Shown here one piece after another: positions 1-4,781 of a DNA stretch of 6,237 nucleotides. The stretch's first letter is position 1, and each line of letters begins with the position of its first letter. The notes under the pieces are model-generated. The model was not told where the DNA came from and did no database searches. It saw nothing but the letters and a program-made list of their open reading frames with translations. Made by a program: the position numbers and the translations under genes. Origin of the DNA: Nanobdellota archaeon (lineage in GTDB: Archaea > Nanobdellota > Nanobdellia > Woesearchaeales > JAGLGH01); contig JAGLGH010000171.1 of assembly GCA_023144115.1 (NCBI GenBank), positions 1 to 6,237 on the forward strand, in the 5' to 3' direction.

Positions 1-4
1 AAGG

Positions 5-12
5 TATATAAA
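5..12 (-). promoter_or_regulatory. TATA box of a gene off the left edge
   Basis: The minus strand reads TTTATATA here, a perfect match to the archaeal box A consensus TTTAWATA. Transcription would start about 25 nt further left, outside the window, so the gene served cannot be seen. The plus strand also has a GGAGGAT motif at 25-31, but no ATG follows it at a sensible distance, so I favour the minus-strand reading. Positions 13-90 are very AT-rich and hold no ORF that I can support. Confidence 0.4.
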
Positions 13-90
13 AGTTGCTATTTTGGAGGATTAATTATTAGAGTTCTTGAGTTTTAATTTATTATTTTTTTAAAAACAATTAAATTAGAA

Positions 91-175
91 TGAGCCATCG
101 AGGATACAAACGTGATGCGTAGCAGCCTCACCCGCCCACTGTACAGCTATTCACGGCGTTCATAACTGCACTCAT
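91..175 (-). ncRNA. Candidate structured non-coding RNA downstream of tRNA-Arg
   Basis: This 85-nt island is about 53% G+C, between flanks that are almost pure A/T. In AT-rich archaea such islands often mark structured RNAs. On the minus strand, GTGCAGTTAT (171-162) pairs with ATAGCTGTAC (150-141) over ten uninterrupted base pairs. Two of these are G-U pairs that would be A-C mismatches on the plus strand, so an RNA would be minus-strand. The base of the loop has opposed GA/GA steps, as in kink-turn-like motifs. A weaker helix pairs GTGA with TCAC (130-111). The last 23 nt resemble the 3' end of the neighbouring tRNA (T-loop and acceptor strand; about 19 of 23 bases agree, both ending GGCTCATT), but no matching 5' acceptor strand or T-stem is found. 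No separate promoter is clear, so it may be read through from the tRNA. I cannot assign it to a known RNA family. Confidence 0.3.
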
Positions 176-201
176 AAAAAGAAAATGATAAAAAGAAAAT
201 G
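174..201 (-). terminator. T-rich terminator made of a 14-bp tandem repeat
   Basis: The plus-strand unit ATAAAAAGAAAATG occurs twice, perfectly and in tandem (174-187 and 188-201). Read on the minus strand this gives two TTTTC-TTTTT runs directly after the tRNA 3' end, which is how archaeal polymerase usually terminates. The second copy overlaps the first bases of the tRNA acceptor strand. Termination is inferred from the T-runs alone; leaky read-through into the structured island at 91-175 is possible. Confidence 0.45.
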
Positions 202-299
202 AGCCTGCGAGGATTCGAACCCCGGTTAACCGGTTACTTCCCTGATGAGCGTCACCAGAGCCGAAGCCGGTTGCACTATCCAGACTATGCTACAGGCCC
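200..299 (-). tRNA. trnR(ucg): tRNA-Arg(TCG) with an anticodon-loop intron
   Basis: Read from 299 down, all four arms fold. The acceptor GGGCCTG pairs with CAGGCTC (207-201), with A73 at 200. The D-stem is GCAT/GTGC, with GG followed by A20 in its loop. The anticodon stem ACCGG pairs with CCGGT, and the T-stem CGGGG pairs with CCTCG around TTCGAAT. The anticodon stem closes only if a 26-nt intron (235-260) is removed, giving the loop C-T-TCG-G-A. Anticodon TCG decodes CGA. C35 and A20 are the usual arginine identity elements. The mature tRNA is 74 nt with a 4-nt variable loop; CCA is not encoded. It has its own TATA box 30 nt upstream and T-runs downstream. Confidence 0.93.
235..260 (-). other. 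tRNA intron, canonical position 37/38, BHB motif
   Basis: The 26-nt insert follows G37 of tRNA-Arg. Exon bases CTTC (32-35) pair with GAAG near the intron 3' end to make the central 4-bp helix. The two 3-nt bulges are GGC (G37 then the first intron base) and TAA (the last two intron bases then A38). The intron interior folds as TCTGGTGA/TCATCAGG, eight pairs with a 3-nt loop. This is a textbook hBHBh' substrate for archaeal splicing endonuclease (EndA), which cuts after the second base of each bulge. The TCG anticodon is formed entirely from the 5' exon. Confidence 0.92.
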
Positions 300-324
300 A
301 ATTACTACAAAAGAAACAGCAACA

Positions 325-332
325 TTATAAAA
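325..332 (-). promoter_or_regulatory. TATA box of tRNA-Arg
   Basis: The minus strand reads TTTTATAA, centred about 30 nt before the first tRNA base, which places the start of transcription 1-5 nt upstream of the tRNA. Adjacent T-runs on the same strand (330-335 and 341-345) could also end transcription from the rps17e-alba operon, so promoter and upstream terminator may overlap. Confidence 0.5.
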
Positions 333-359
333 AATTATCTAAAAATTGTAAGTAGAAAG

Positions 360-443
360 TCAATTGAAAATATTTCTAACATATTTCCAGGCTTTCAGGA
401 ATACGCTTTCCTGTTCAACATCATATATTTCAATCTTAAGCAT
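360..443 (-). CDS. Possible 27-aa peptide after alba
   Basis: An ATG five bases after the alba stop opens a 27-codon frame ending in TGA. It encodes a mixed, amphipathic peptide (starts MLKIEIYDVEQE, contains KAWKYVRNIF). The weak GTGAT motif, which contains the alba TGA, lies three bases before the ATG. A perfect 6-bp inverted repeat, CAGGAA/TTCCTG with a 6-base loop (396-413), sits inside it and could instead be a 3'-UTR hairpin. The peptide is not recognised. An ORF this short can arise by chance in A/T-rich DNA, so this is a weak call. Confidence 0.2.
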   Translation of the reverse strand: MLKIEIYDVEQESVFLKAWKYVRNIFN

Positions 444-447
444 AATA

Positions 448-729
448 TCACTTCTTAGTTAGAGTTATTTCGATAGTAGAGACCCGGACATCTTTCCCTT
501 CTTTATTTTGGAATCCCTCACTATCTATTGCAATATCTTTGACAACAACACTCTCTTTAAGGAATCTTTTGGCAGAGACTTCAGAGACATCAACTGCCCG
601 GGAAATGAATTTTCCCCTTGCCTTGATAATCACTTCATCTGCACCTTTTGTCGTGAATTGCATCACAACAGCAGTCACATAATTCATAAACGGCCGATTT
701 CCTATAAATATTGAGTTGTCATTTGTCAT
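448..729 (-). CDS. albA: Alba DNA/RNA-binding chromatin protein
   Basis: Alba is a small basic dimeric protein that coats archaeal DNA and also binds RNA. The 93 residues cover the whole family length. Visible signatures are IFIGNRPFMNYV (7-18), where the family has the DNA-contacting loop, then ADEVIIKARGKFISRAVDV (the central helix-strand block, residues 30-48), RFLKE, and the terminal strand VSTIEITL (83-90). At the loop where Sulfolobus Alba has Lys16-Lys17, this protein has Asn11-Arg12, so the lysine known for acetylation there is absent. The ATG is preceded by GAGGAGAT (742-735) with a 5-nt spacer; this site begins right after the rps17e stop, so the two genes are cotranscribed. Confidence 0.95.
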   Translation of the reverse strand: MTNDNSIFIGNRPFMNYVTAVVMQFTTKGADEVIIKARGKFISRAVDVSEVSAKRFLKESVVVKDIAIDSEGFQNKEGKDVRVSTIEITLTKK

Positions 730-742
730 GAGATATCTCCTC

Positions 743-934
743 TTAAAAATCTCCTTTTTTCATAAGCCTGGTTGCATAGCCTGCAATAATATTTCTCAGC
801 TTTTTTGAAGGAACATCTGCAAGTTCATCAACGATGACTTTATTTTCAACAAAATCTTTCTTGAACTTGTCTGGATTTTGCTCTATAAGATCATGTGTGA
901 CCCTTTTCACCAATTGTGTTTTTATTCTTCCCAT
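743..934 (-). CDS. rps17e: 30S ribosomal protein S17e
   Basis: S17e is a small-subunit ribosomal protein found in archaea and eukaryotes but not bacteria. The 63-aa product begins MGRIKTQLVKR and contains the family block ending IIAGYATRLMKK, at the usual archaeal length of just over 60 residues. A TTG four codons upstream (946) keeps the frame open, but the ATG at 934 fits the family N-terminus and has a perfect GGTGAT four bases before it; the upstream TTG lies partly inside that site. It is the first gene of a two-gene unit with alba, 13 nt apart. Confidence 0.95.
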   Translation of the reverse strand: MGRIKTQLVKRVTHDLIEQNPDKFKKDFVENKVIVDELADVPSKKLRNIIAGYATRLMKKGDF

Positions 935-938
935 TATT

Positions 939-944
939 ATCACC
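939..944 (-). promoter_or_regulatory. Shine-Dalgarno site that fixes the rps17e start
   Basis: The minus strand reads GGTGAT, complementary to the conserved archaeal 16S rRNA 3' end, followed by AATA and then the ATG at 934. It supports the ATG and argues against the upstream in-frame TTG, whose last base lies within the site. Confidence 0.75.
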
Positions 945-987
945 AAAACCCCTTATCTAATATTATAGCTCTTGTAGTAGTCTATTA

Positions 988-995
988 TTTATAAA
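988..995 (-). promoter_or_regulatory. TATA box of the rps17e-alba operon
   Basis: The minus strand reads TTTATAAA within GTTTATAAATAA. Initiation about 26 nt downstream (near 965) would leave a leader of about 30 nt that includes the GGTGAT site. It lies just past the stop codon of the AlkD-like gene, so rps17e need not depend on transcription from upstream. A weaker CTATAATA at 968-961 is an alternative. Confidence 0.5.
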
Positions 996-1003
996 CTTAC
1001 CTA

Positions 1004-1684
1004 TTATATATGTAATCTTTTCTTAACTTCTTCAGAATTTAACTCCCTGAGCGCGTCTTTTGCAATCCATTTTGAGGGTTTTGAGTCTTTTTTCTCAATC
1101 TGATGGCAAATTGCTGTTGCTTTTTGGTTCAGAAGCTCATTTCGTTTTCCAATCTGACGTATAGCCCAATTTACAGCTTTCTTGACAAAATTTCGTTCAT
1201 CTGTAGACTCTTTCTTTGCAATCTCAAGGAATTTTAGAAAAACATTATCTTCAGATTTTTTGTCATGCACAGCTAAAACTGCCATCATCACAAATCCTGC
1301 CCGTTTTACAAACTCCTCTTCTCTTGAACTCCATTCAACAGCTTTTTGATGGGCAAATCTTGTCTTCCTGAAAAGATTATTGCAGCACTGGTCGCAGATG
1401 TCCCATGAATTGAAATCTTTGACCCACTTTTCCATCTGCTTTTCAGTGACCTTATCAGGCTCATCAATCAGGCAGGCAATTATCCTTGCCTCATGTATGC
1501 CAGTATTCCACAAATCTTCTACAAGCTTGTGATTTTTGCCTACCGATTTAGCTATATCTCTGAGAACAGGCATCTGTATGAATAAGGCATTATCAATATT
1601 TATACCAAATCTTAGAAAATCAGCCTTTCGATTTGGAACAGAAAGCTTTTTCAATTCTTTTATGATATCATCTATAGGATTCAT
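1004..1684 (-). CDS. AlkD-like DNA alkylation repair protein (HEAT-repeat glycosylase family)
   Basis: The 226-aa all-helical protein matches the DNA alkylation repair family (PF08713, AlkC/AlkD type), whose members remove N3- and N7-alkylated bases using stacked HEAT-like repeats; length is typical. The block FNSWDICDQCC (91-101) is the family signature. By spacing, Trp94 and Asp98 correspond to Trp109 and Asp113 of Bacillus cereus AlkD, and Trp173 (in VNWAIRQIGKRN) to Trp187. The basic residue equivalent to Arg148 is less certain; Arg128 in VKRAGF is a candidate. These equivalences are from memory of the family, not an alignment. Its ATG overlaps the stop of the upstream membrane-protein gene (ATGA), suggesting translational coupling; no good Shine-Dalgarno site is seen. 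Family confident, substrate unknown. Confidence 0.87.
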   Translation of the reverse strand: MNPIDDIIKELKKLSVPNRKADFLRFGINIDNALFIQMPVLRDIAKSVGKNHKLVEDLWNTGIHEARIIACLIDEPDKVTEKQMEKWVKDFNSWDICDQCCNNLFRKTRFAHQKAVEWSSREEEFVKRAGFVMMAVLAVHDKKSEDNVFLKFLEIAKKESTDERNFVKKAVNWAIRQIGKRNELLNQKATAICHQIEKKDSKPSKWIAKDALRELNSEEVKKRLHI

Positions 1685-1983
1685 TTTTTCTTTTGCTGGT
1701 TTTGCCCTTTCTTAAACTTTGGCAAAAAATGCTCTATAAAGATAAGAAATATAAAAAAGCACAATACAGCCCAGAGTACCATCCATATAGATGAACTAAA
1801 GAACATATCTGTAAAGAGATCTGAACATTCCCCTGCACCTCCAGGCTGTGTCACCTGCGCAGTGAGATCAAAATCATAACATACTTCACCAAGAGCTAAA
1901 GAATGTGAATAAGTCATGAAAGCCATACCTACTACAAAGATAAGAACAGATAATGCAAATGACTGTTTATATGACTGTTTCAT
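1681..1983 (-). CDS. Small two-segment membrane protein, function unknown
   Basis: Not recognised as a family. The 100-aa product has a short basic N-terminus, a hydrophobic segment at about 9-31, a polar loop of about 30 residues with two cysteines (Cys35 and Cys53) that could form a disulfide, a second segment at about 62-83, and a lysine/glutamine-rich tail (FKKGQNQQKKK). The charge pattern suggests both ends are cytoplasmic and the cysteine loop external. An in-frame TTG directly precedes the ATG; I chose the ATG because a consensus TATA box lies about 27 nt before it, implying a leaderless transcript starting at that ATG. The last 4 nt overlap the AlkD-like gene, which is therefore probably cotranscribed. 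Confidence 0.75.
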   Translation of the reverse strand: MKQSYKQSFALSVLIFVVGMAFMTYSHSLALGEVCYDFDLTAQVTQPGGAGECSDLFTDMFFSSSIWMVLWAVLCFFIFLIFIEHFLPKFKKGQNQQKKK

Positions 1984-2006
1984 CAATATAATTAAAGATT
2001 AGCTTA

Positions 2007-2014
2007 TATATAAA
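2007..2014 (-). promoter_or_regulatory. TATA box of the two-segment membrane protein and AlkD-like gene
   Basis: The minus strand reads TTTATATA, a perfect box A. Its centre is about 27 nt before the A of the ATG at 1983, so transcription would begin at or next to the start codon, giving a leaderless mRNA. No Shine-Dalgarno motif is present, which agrees. Confidence 0.6.
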
Positions 2015-2025
2015 TATTTAGTTTC

Positions 2026-2673
2026 TCACTTATTAAATGCATAATATCTGGACATCATCCTGTGAATAATTCCCTTCTTCCTTTTCTTTGTGATATACAT
2101 ATAGCCCAGGGTTGCAGCAATCAATGCCCCAATCAGATCCAGAATCAGGTCAACCATTGTATCAACAAGTCCGCTGCCCTGCATACGAAAACCAAATAGT
2201 ATATCTGCGGTGAATTCAAAGATCTCCCATATTGCACCTAAGGAAAGAGCAAAAAATAAAGTAAAAACCGCTACAAAAAATGCGTTTCCTTTAACCTCTT
2301 TAGTATAGAATAATACATAGATAATCATAAAACCCAGAATGCCAAGCATCACTGCAGATGATGAATGGAGCATAAGATCCCACCATACTACTTTATGATA
2401 GAATCCCTGCATCTCTCCTAATGCAAAATGAAGGAAAAGAAATAGTGTTACAAATGTCTCAAACTCAAGAGGAATATTTATCTTGTAGTTCCTCTCAATT
2501 ATTGAAGGGAGGAAAGTGAAAAAAAGAGCAATGATAGACGAAAATATCAGGAATAAATCCTTTCTGACAATACTCAGAATCACAAGGGCAAAAAGCGCAA
2601 TCTTCAAGACTATAGATATCTTTAACTGAATTTTATCAATTCTATCCAGTTTACTGCGCTTATGAGGGTGCAT
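2026..2673 (-). CDS. Multi-pass membrane protein, DUF2238/YjdF-like
   Basis: The 215-aa protein has a basic N-terminus (HPHKRSK), about six hydrophobic segments (roughly 20-36, 39-56, 72-88, 102-122, 130-147, 176-194) and a basic C-terminus. The arrangement resembles the DUF2238/YjdF inner-membrane family: a WWDLMLHSS block (Asp99, His103), GAIWEIFEFTAD (Trp149, Glu150, Glu153, Asp157), then DTMVDLILDLIGAL (Asp171, Asp175, Asp179). Conserved His and acidic residues at membrane edges hint at metal binding or catalysis, but no activity is established to my knowledge. The family call is by motif memory. It is transcribed from the divergent promoter region, with a TATA box about 27 nt before its ATG, so again leaderless. 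The next minus-strand gene starts 42 nt beyond its stop with its own promoter. Confidence 0.8.
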   Translation of the reverse strand: MHPHKRSKLDRIDKIQLKISIVLKIALFALVILSIVRKDLFLIFSSIIALFFTFLPSIIERNYKINIPLEFETFVTLFLFLHFALGEMQGFYHKVVWWDLMLHSSSAVMLGILGFMIIYVLFYTKEVKGNAFFVAVFTLFFALSLGAIWEIFEFTADILFGFRMQGSGLVDTMVDLILDLIGALIAATLGYMYITKKRKKGIIHRMMSRYYAFNK

Positions 2674-2695
2674 ATCTAAGATTTTGTTTTACTTG

Positions 2696-2752
2696 AATTT
2701 AAATCTTTGCATTTTTTTAAAAAAATCAAATCTATAAGCAAAGATTTAAATA
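2696..2752. promoter_or_regulatory. Divergent promoter pair in a 14-bp inverted repeat
   Basis: GCAAAGATTTAAAT at 2738-2751 (plus) is repeated perfectly in inverted orientation at 2710-2697 (minus). Each arm holds a TATA box facing outward: TTTAAATA at 2745-2752 for the zinc-ribbon gene, a perfect consensus, and TTTAAATT at 2703-2696 for the DUF2238-like gene. The bases before each TATA (GCAAAGA) are in BRE position. Between the arms lies a 16-bp palindrome of A/T only (2711-2726: seven T then seven A, flanked by A and T). The identical elements may simply be two matched promoters, or may serve as an operator controlling both genes together. Confidence 0.6.
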
Positions 2753-2792
2753 TACAGCCAGCCTTCTGAAATCCAGGGGGATTTATATCGAT

Positions 2793-2993
2793 ATGTATTC
2801 TAAATGGAAGAATAGAATCATAGGTGAACTTGGAAAGCCTGAATCTGGTAAAAATATAGAATTTGAGAATATTCCTGCAATTATCAAGCGCTGCCCAAAG
2901 TGCCAGTCAATTTCTTTAGAGTATGATTCAAAAACAGGCAGGATATATTGCACAAAATGCGGTTTTGAAGAGTATATACCAAAAATAGAATAA
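2793..2993 (+). CDS. Small TFB-like zinc-ribbon protein
   Basis: The 66-aa protein carries one zinc ribbon: CPKC (Cys34, Cys37), 15 residues, then CTKCG (Cys53, Cys56). The spacing and the intervening SLEYDSKTGRIY resemble the N-terminal ribbon of archaeal TFB/TFIIB, which binds RNA polymerase. The cyclin-fold DNA-binding part of TFB is missing, so it is not a full initiation factor; it may contact RNA polymerase or nucleic acid, but this is inference. The first 33 residues are not recognised. Its start follows AGGGGGAT (2775-2782) at a loose distance, and the TATA box at 2745-2752 predicts a leader of about 18 nt. The NYN gene begins 17 nt after its stop, so they likely form a unit. Confidence 0.8.
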   Translation: MYSKWKNRIIGELGKPESGKNIEFENIPAIIKRCPKCQSISLEYDSKTGRIYCTKCGFEEYIPKIE

Positions 2994-3010
2994 TTTATTC
3001 TCCAAACCAG

Positions 3011-3796
3011 ATGGAGATGATAACAAAGAGGTGGAAAGCTGAAAAGCATAATAAAATGACAAGACATAAAGAACAGAGAGTAGGAATATTTATAGATGTG
3101 CAGAATATGTATTATTCTGCAAAGCAGTTGTATAGCTCAAAAGTGAATTTTATCTCAATTCTCAAAGAAGGAGTCGCAGGCAGGAAACTGATTAGGGCAA
3201 TGGCTTATGTCATAAAAGCTGATATTGGAGAAGAGCAGCATTTTTTTGATGCCCTCACAAAAATAGGTTTTGATGTAAGGATAAAAGATCTCCAGATATT
3301 CTTTGGAGGAGCAAAAAAAGGTGATTGGGATATTGGCATAGCCATGGATGTCATCAGGATGGCAGGTAAACTGGATACAATTATACTTGTCAGTGGGGAC
3401 GGCGATTTCAAAGAGATGCTTGAATATGTAAAAGCAGTAGGATGCAGGGCTGAAGTCATGGCATTTGGCAAAACAACATCCTCAAAGCTGAAAGAAGAAG
3501 CTGATCTTTTCATAGACCTGGGCCAAAATACAAGAAAATACCTGATAGGATCCAGGCAAAGGAGACCTGCTCCAATGAAGAAAACAGTCCCAAAAATAAC
3601 AGGCACAAAAGTAGCAGTTCCAAAAGATGCAAAGCAAGCGGAAAAAGCCAAACAGCCAGCTGTTATTGAAGCTGCTGTAAAACCTGCAAAAAGAGCGCCA
3701 GACCTGTCTCAGAAAAAGCAGACAAGAATAGAGATGCCAACTCTGCCAAAGATTGAAGTCCAAAAGAGAGAAGAGGTCTTAAAAAAACAAATATAA
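3011..3796 (+). CDS. NYN/LabA-like PIN-fold putative ribonuclease with basic tail
   Basis: The NYN domain (about residues 23-172) is a PIN-like metal-dependent nuclease fold. It begins RVGIFIDVQNMYY, where Asp29 and Asn32 form the first acidic site; KGDWDIGIAMDVI (103-115) gives Asp105, Asp107 and Asp113; and LVSGDGDFKEML (126-137) gives Asp130 and Asp132. The catalytic acidic set looks intact, so RNase activity is plausible; the RNA target is unknown. From about residue 180 to 261 the protein is a low-complexity tail rich in Lys, Ala and Pro, probably disordered and possibly RNA-binding. Starts at 3011, 3017 or 3056 are possible; all keep the domain and none has a well-placed Shine-Dalgarno (GAGGTGG at 3028-3034 is too far from 3056). 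It sits 17 nt after the zinc-ribbon gene. Confidence 0.85.
   Translation: MEMITKRWKAEKHNKMTRHKEQRVGIFIDVQNMYYSAKQLYSSKVNFISILKEGVAGRKLIRAMAYVIKADIGEEQHFFDALTKIGFDVRIKDLQIFFGGAKKGDWDIGIAMDVIRMAGKLDTIILVSGDGDFKEMLEYVKAVGCRAEVMAFGKTTSSKLKEEADLFIDLGQNTRKYLIGSRQRRPAPMKKTVPKITGTKVAVPKDAKQAEKAKQPAVIEAAVKPAKRAPDLSQKKQTRIEMPTLPKIEVQKREEVLKKQI
3789..3796 (+). promoter_or_regulatory. Possible internal TATA box for nfnAB
   Basis: AAATATAA overlaps the stop codon of the NYN gene and would start transcription near 3819, leaving a leader of roughly 8-20 nt before nfnA. There is no clear Shine-Dalgarno in front of nfnA, so a near-leaderless transcript from here is plausible. Read-through from the zinc-ribbon promoter is the alternative. 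Confidence 0.3.
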
Positions 3797-3838
3797 AGCA
3801 GAGATAAACATAACACCACAATTCGAATGGTTTTTTCA

Positions 3839-4780
3839 ATGTATAAAATCCTTAAGAAACAAAAGATTGGAGAGAATATATACGAGATGCAGATAGATGC
3901 CCCTCATATTGTGAAATACGCAGAGCCAGGCAATTTTATCATCCTTAGAAAAGATGAGAATGGTGAAAGGATACCATTTACTATCGCTGATTTTGACAAG
4001 ACAACAATTACAATAATATTCAATGTTGTAGGCAAGACAACTGCAGATCTTGCAAAGCTCAAGAAAGGCAATATGCTTAAAGATGCAGTTGGTCCGTTGG
4101 GCAATCCTGCTGAAGTAAACGAGTTTGGATCTGTGTGCCTTATTGCAGGAGGGACTGGATGCGCAGCCAGCTATATCATAGCAAAAGCGCTTAAAAAAAA
4201 GGGCAACAGGATTACAAACATCATTGGAGCAAAGACCAAAAACCACTTGATATGGGAAGATAAGTTTAAGCAGATCAGCAACACGATGATAATCTGCACT
4301 GATGATGGCAGCAAGGGAATGAAAGGGCCTGTGACAGAAGCATTGGAAAAACTTATTCGCAATAAGTATTTCAACAGAGTAATAACAATAGGTCCACCTG
4401 CAATGATGAAAGAGGTTGCAAGGCTGACATATCAGAGGAGCAAGACAGTTGCGCATCTTTCGCCAATCATGATTGACGGAATTGGAATCTGCGGAGGGTG
4501 CCGCATAAAAGTCGCAGGAAAAACCAAATTTGTCTGCATCGATGGTCCTGAGTTTGATGCGCATGATATTGATTTTGATGTGCTGCAAAACCGCAACACA
4601 AGATTCAGGGAGGAAGAGAAATCTTCGCATCATAAGTACCATAGCAGCTGCATAAAAAAGGCAGCCAAGAGGATGAAAGCCCAAGAAACAAGAAAAACGC
4701 AAAAAGCTGCAAAAACAAAAGTTATCAAAAAAGATGCAAAAAAGAAAAAGCCCACTGCAAAAACGAGAAAAACGAGATAA
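3839..4780 (+). CDS. nfnA: NfnA-type ferredoxin:NAD(P) oxidoreductase small subunit (FAD, 2Fe-2S)
   Basis: NfnA is the NADH-handling flavoprotein subunit of the cytoplasmic electron-bifurcating Nfn complex, also annotated as sulfide dehydrogenase or PyrK-like. Numbered from this ATG: RIPFTI (44-49) is the FAD motif, GPLG (85-88) follows, AGGTG (102-106) is the dinucleotide loop, DDGS (154-157) and IGPP (184-187) are family marks. Cys218, Cys221 and Cys233 in DGIGICGGC...FVCIDGPEFD bind the 2Fe-2S cluster with the spacing of T. maritima NfnA, where an Asp is the fourth ligand. Relatives begin MYKIL/MFKIL, so I prefer 3839; an in-frame ATG at 3827 adds four residues. Odd: residues 260-313 form a basic tail (about 18 Lys and 4 Arg in 54), longer than I expect for the family. 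nfnB starts 1 nt after the stop. Confidence 0.9.
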   Translation: MYKILKKQKIGENIYEMQIDAPHIVKYAEPGNFIILRKDENGERIPFTIADFDKTTITIIFNVVGKTTADLAKLKKGNMLKDAVGPLGNPAEVNEFGSVCLIAGGTGCAASYIIAKALKKKGNRITNIIGAKTKNHLIWEDKFKQISNTMIICTDDGSKGMKGPVTEALEKLIRNKYFNRVITIGPPAMMKEVARLTYQRSKTVAHLSPIMIDGIGICGGCRIKVAGKTKFVCIDGPEFDAHDIDFDVLQNRNTRFREEEKSSHHKYHSSCIKKAAKRMKAQETRKTQKAAKTKVIKKDAKKKKPTAKTRKTR

Positions 4781-4781
4781 C

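Noticed and set aside
91..175. Reading the GC-rich island as a complete tRNA, a C/D-box or an H/ACA RNA
   Set aside because: There is no 5' acceptor strand or matching T-stem for a tRNA, no CUGA D box or proper C box, and the only ACA lies within the helix rather than after it.
935..946. TTG start four codons upstream of rps17e
   Set aside because: It overlaps the GGTGAT ribosome-binding site, and the family begins MGRI at the ATG.
1984..1986. TTG start directly before the ATG of the two-segment membrane protein
   Set aside because: The TATA spacing predicts transcription starting at the ATG, and TTG adds only one residue.
3205..3651. Minus-strand open frame opposite the NYN gene
   Set aside because: It is antisense to intact NYN motifs and has no promoter or ribosome-binding site.
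4734..4781. Upstream ATG extending nfnB by 16 residues
   Set aside because: It would overlap the nfnA tail by 47 nt, and the extra residues are an out-of-frame reading of lysine-rich codons; the ATG at 4782 abuts the nfnA stop.
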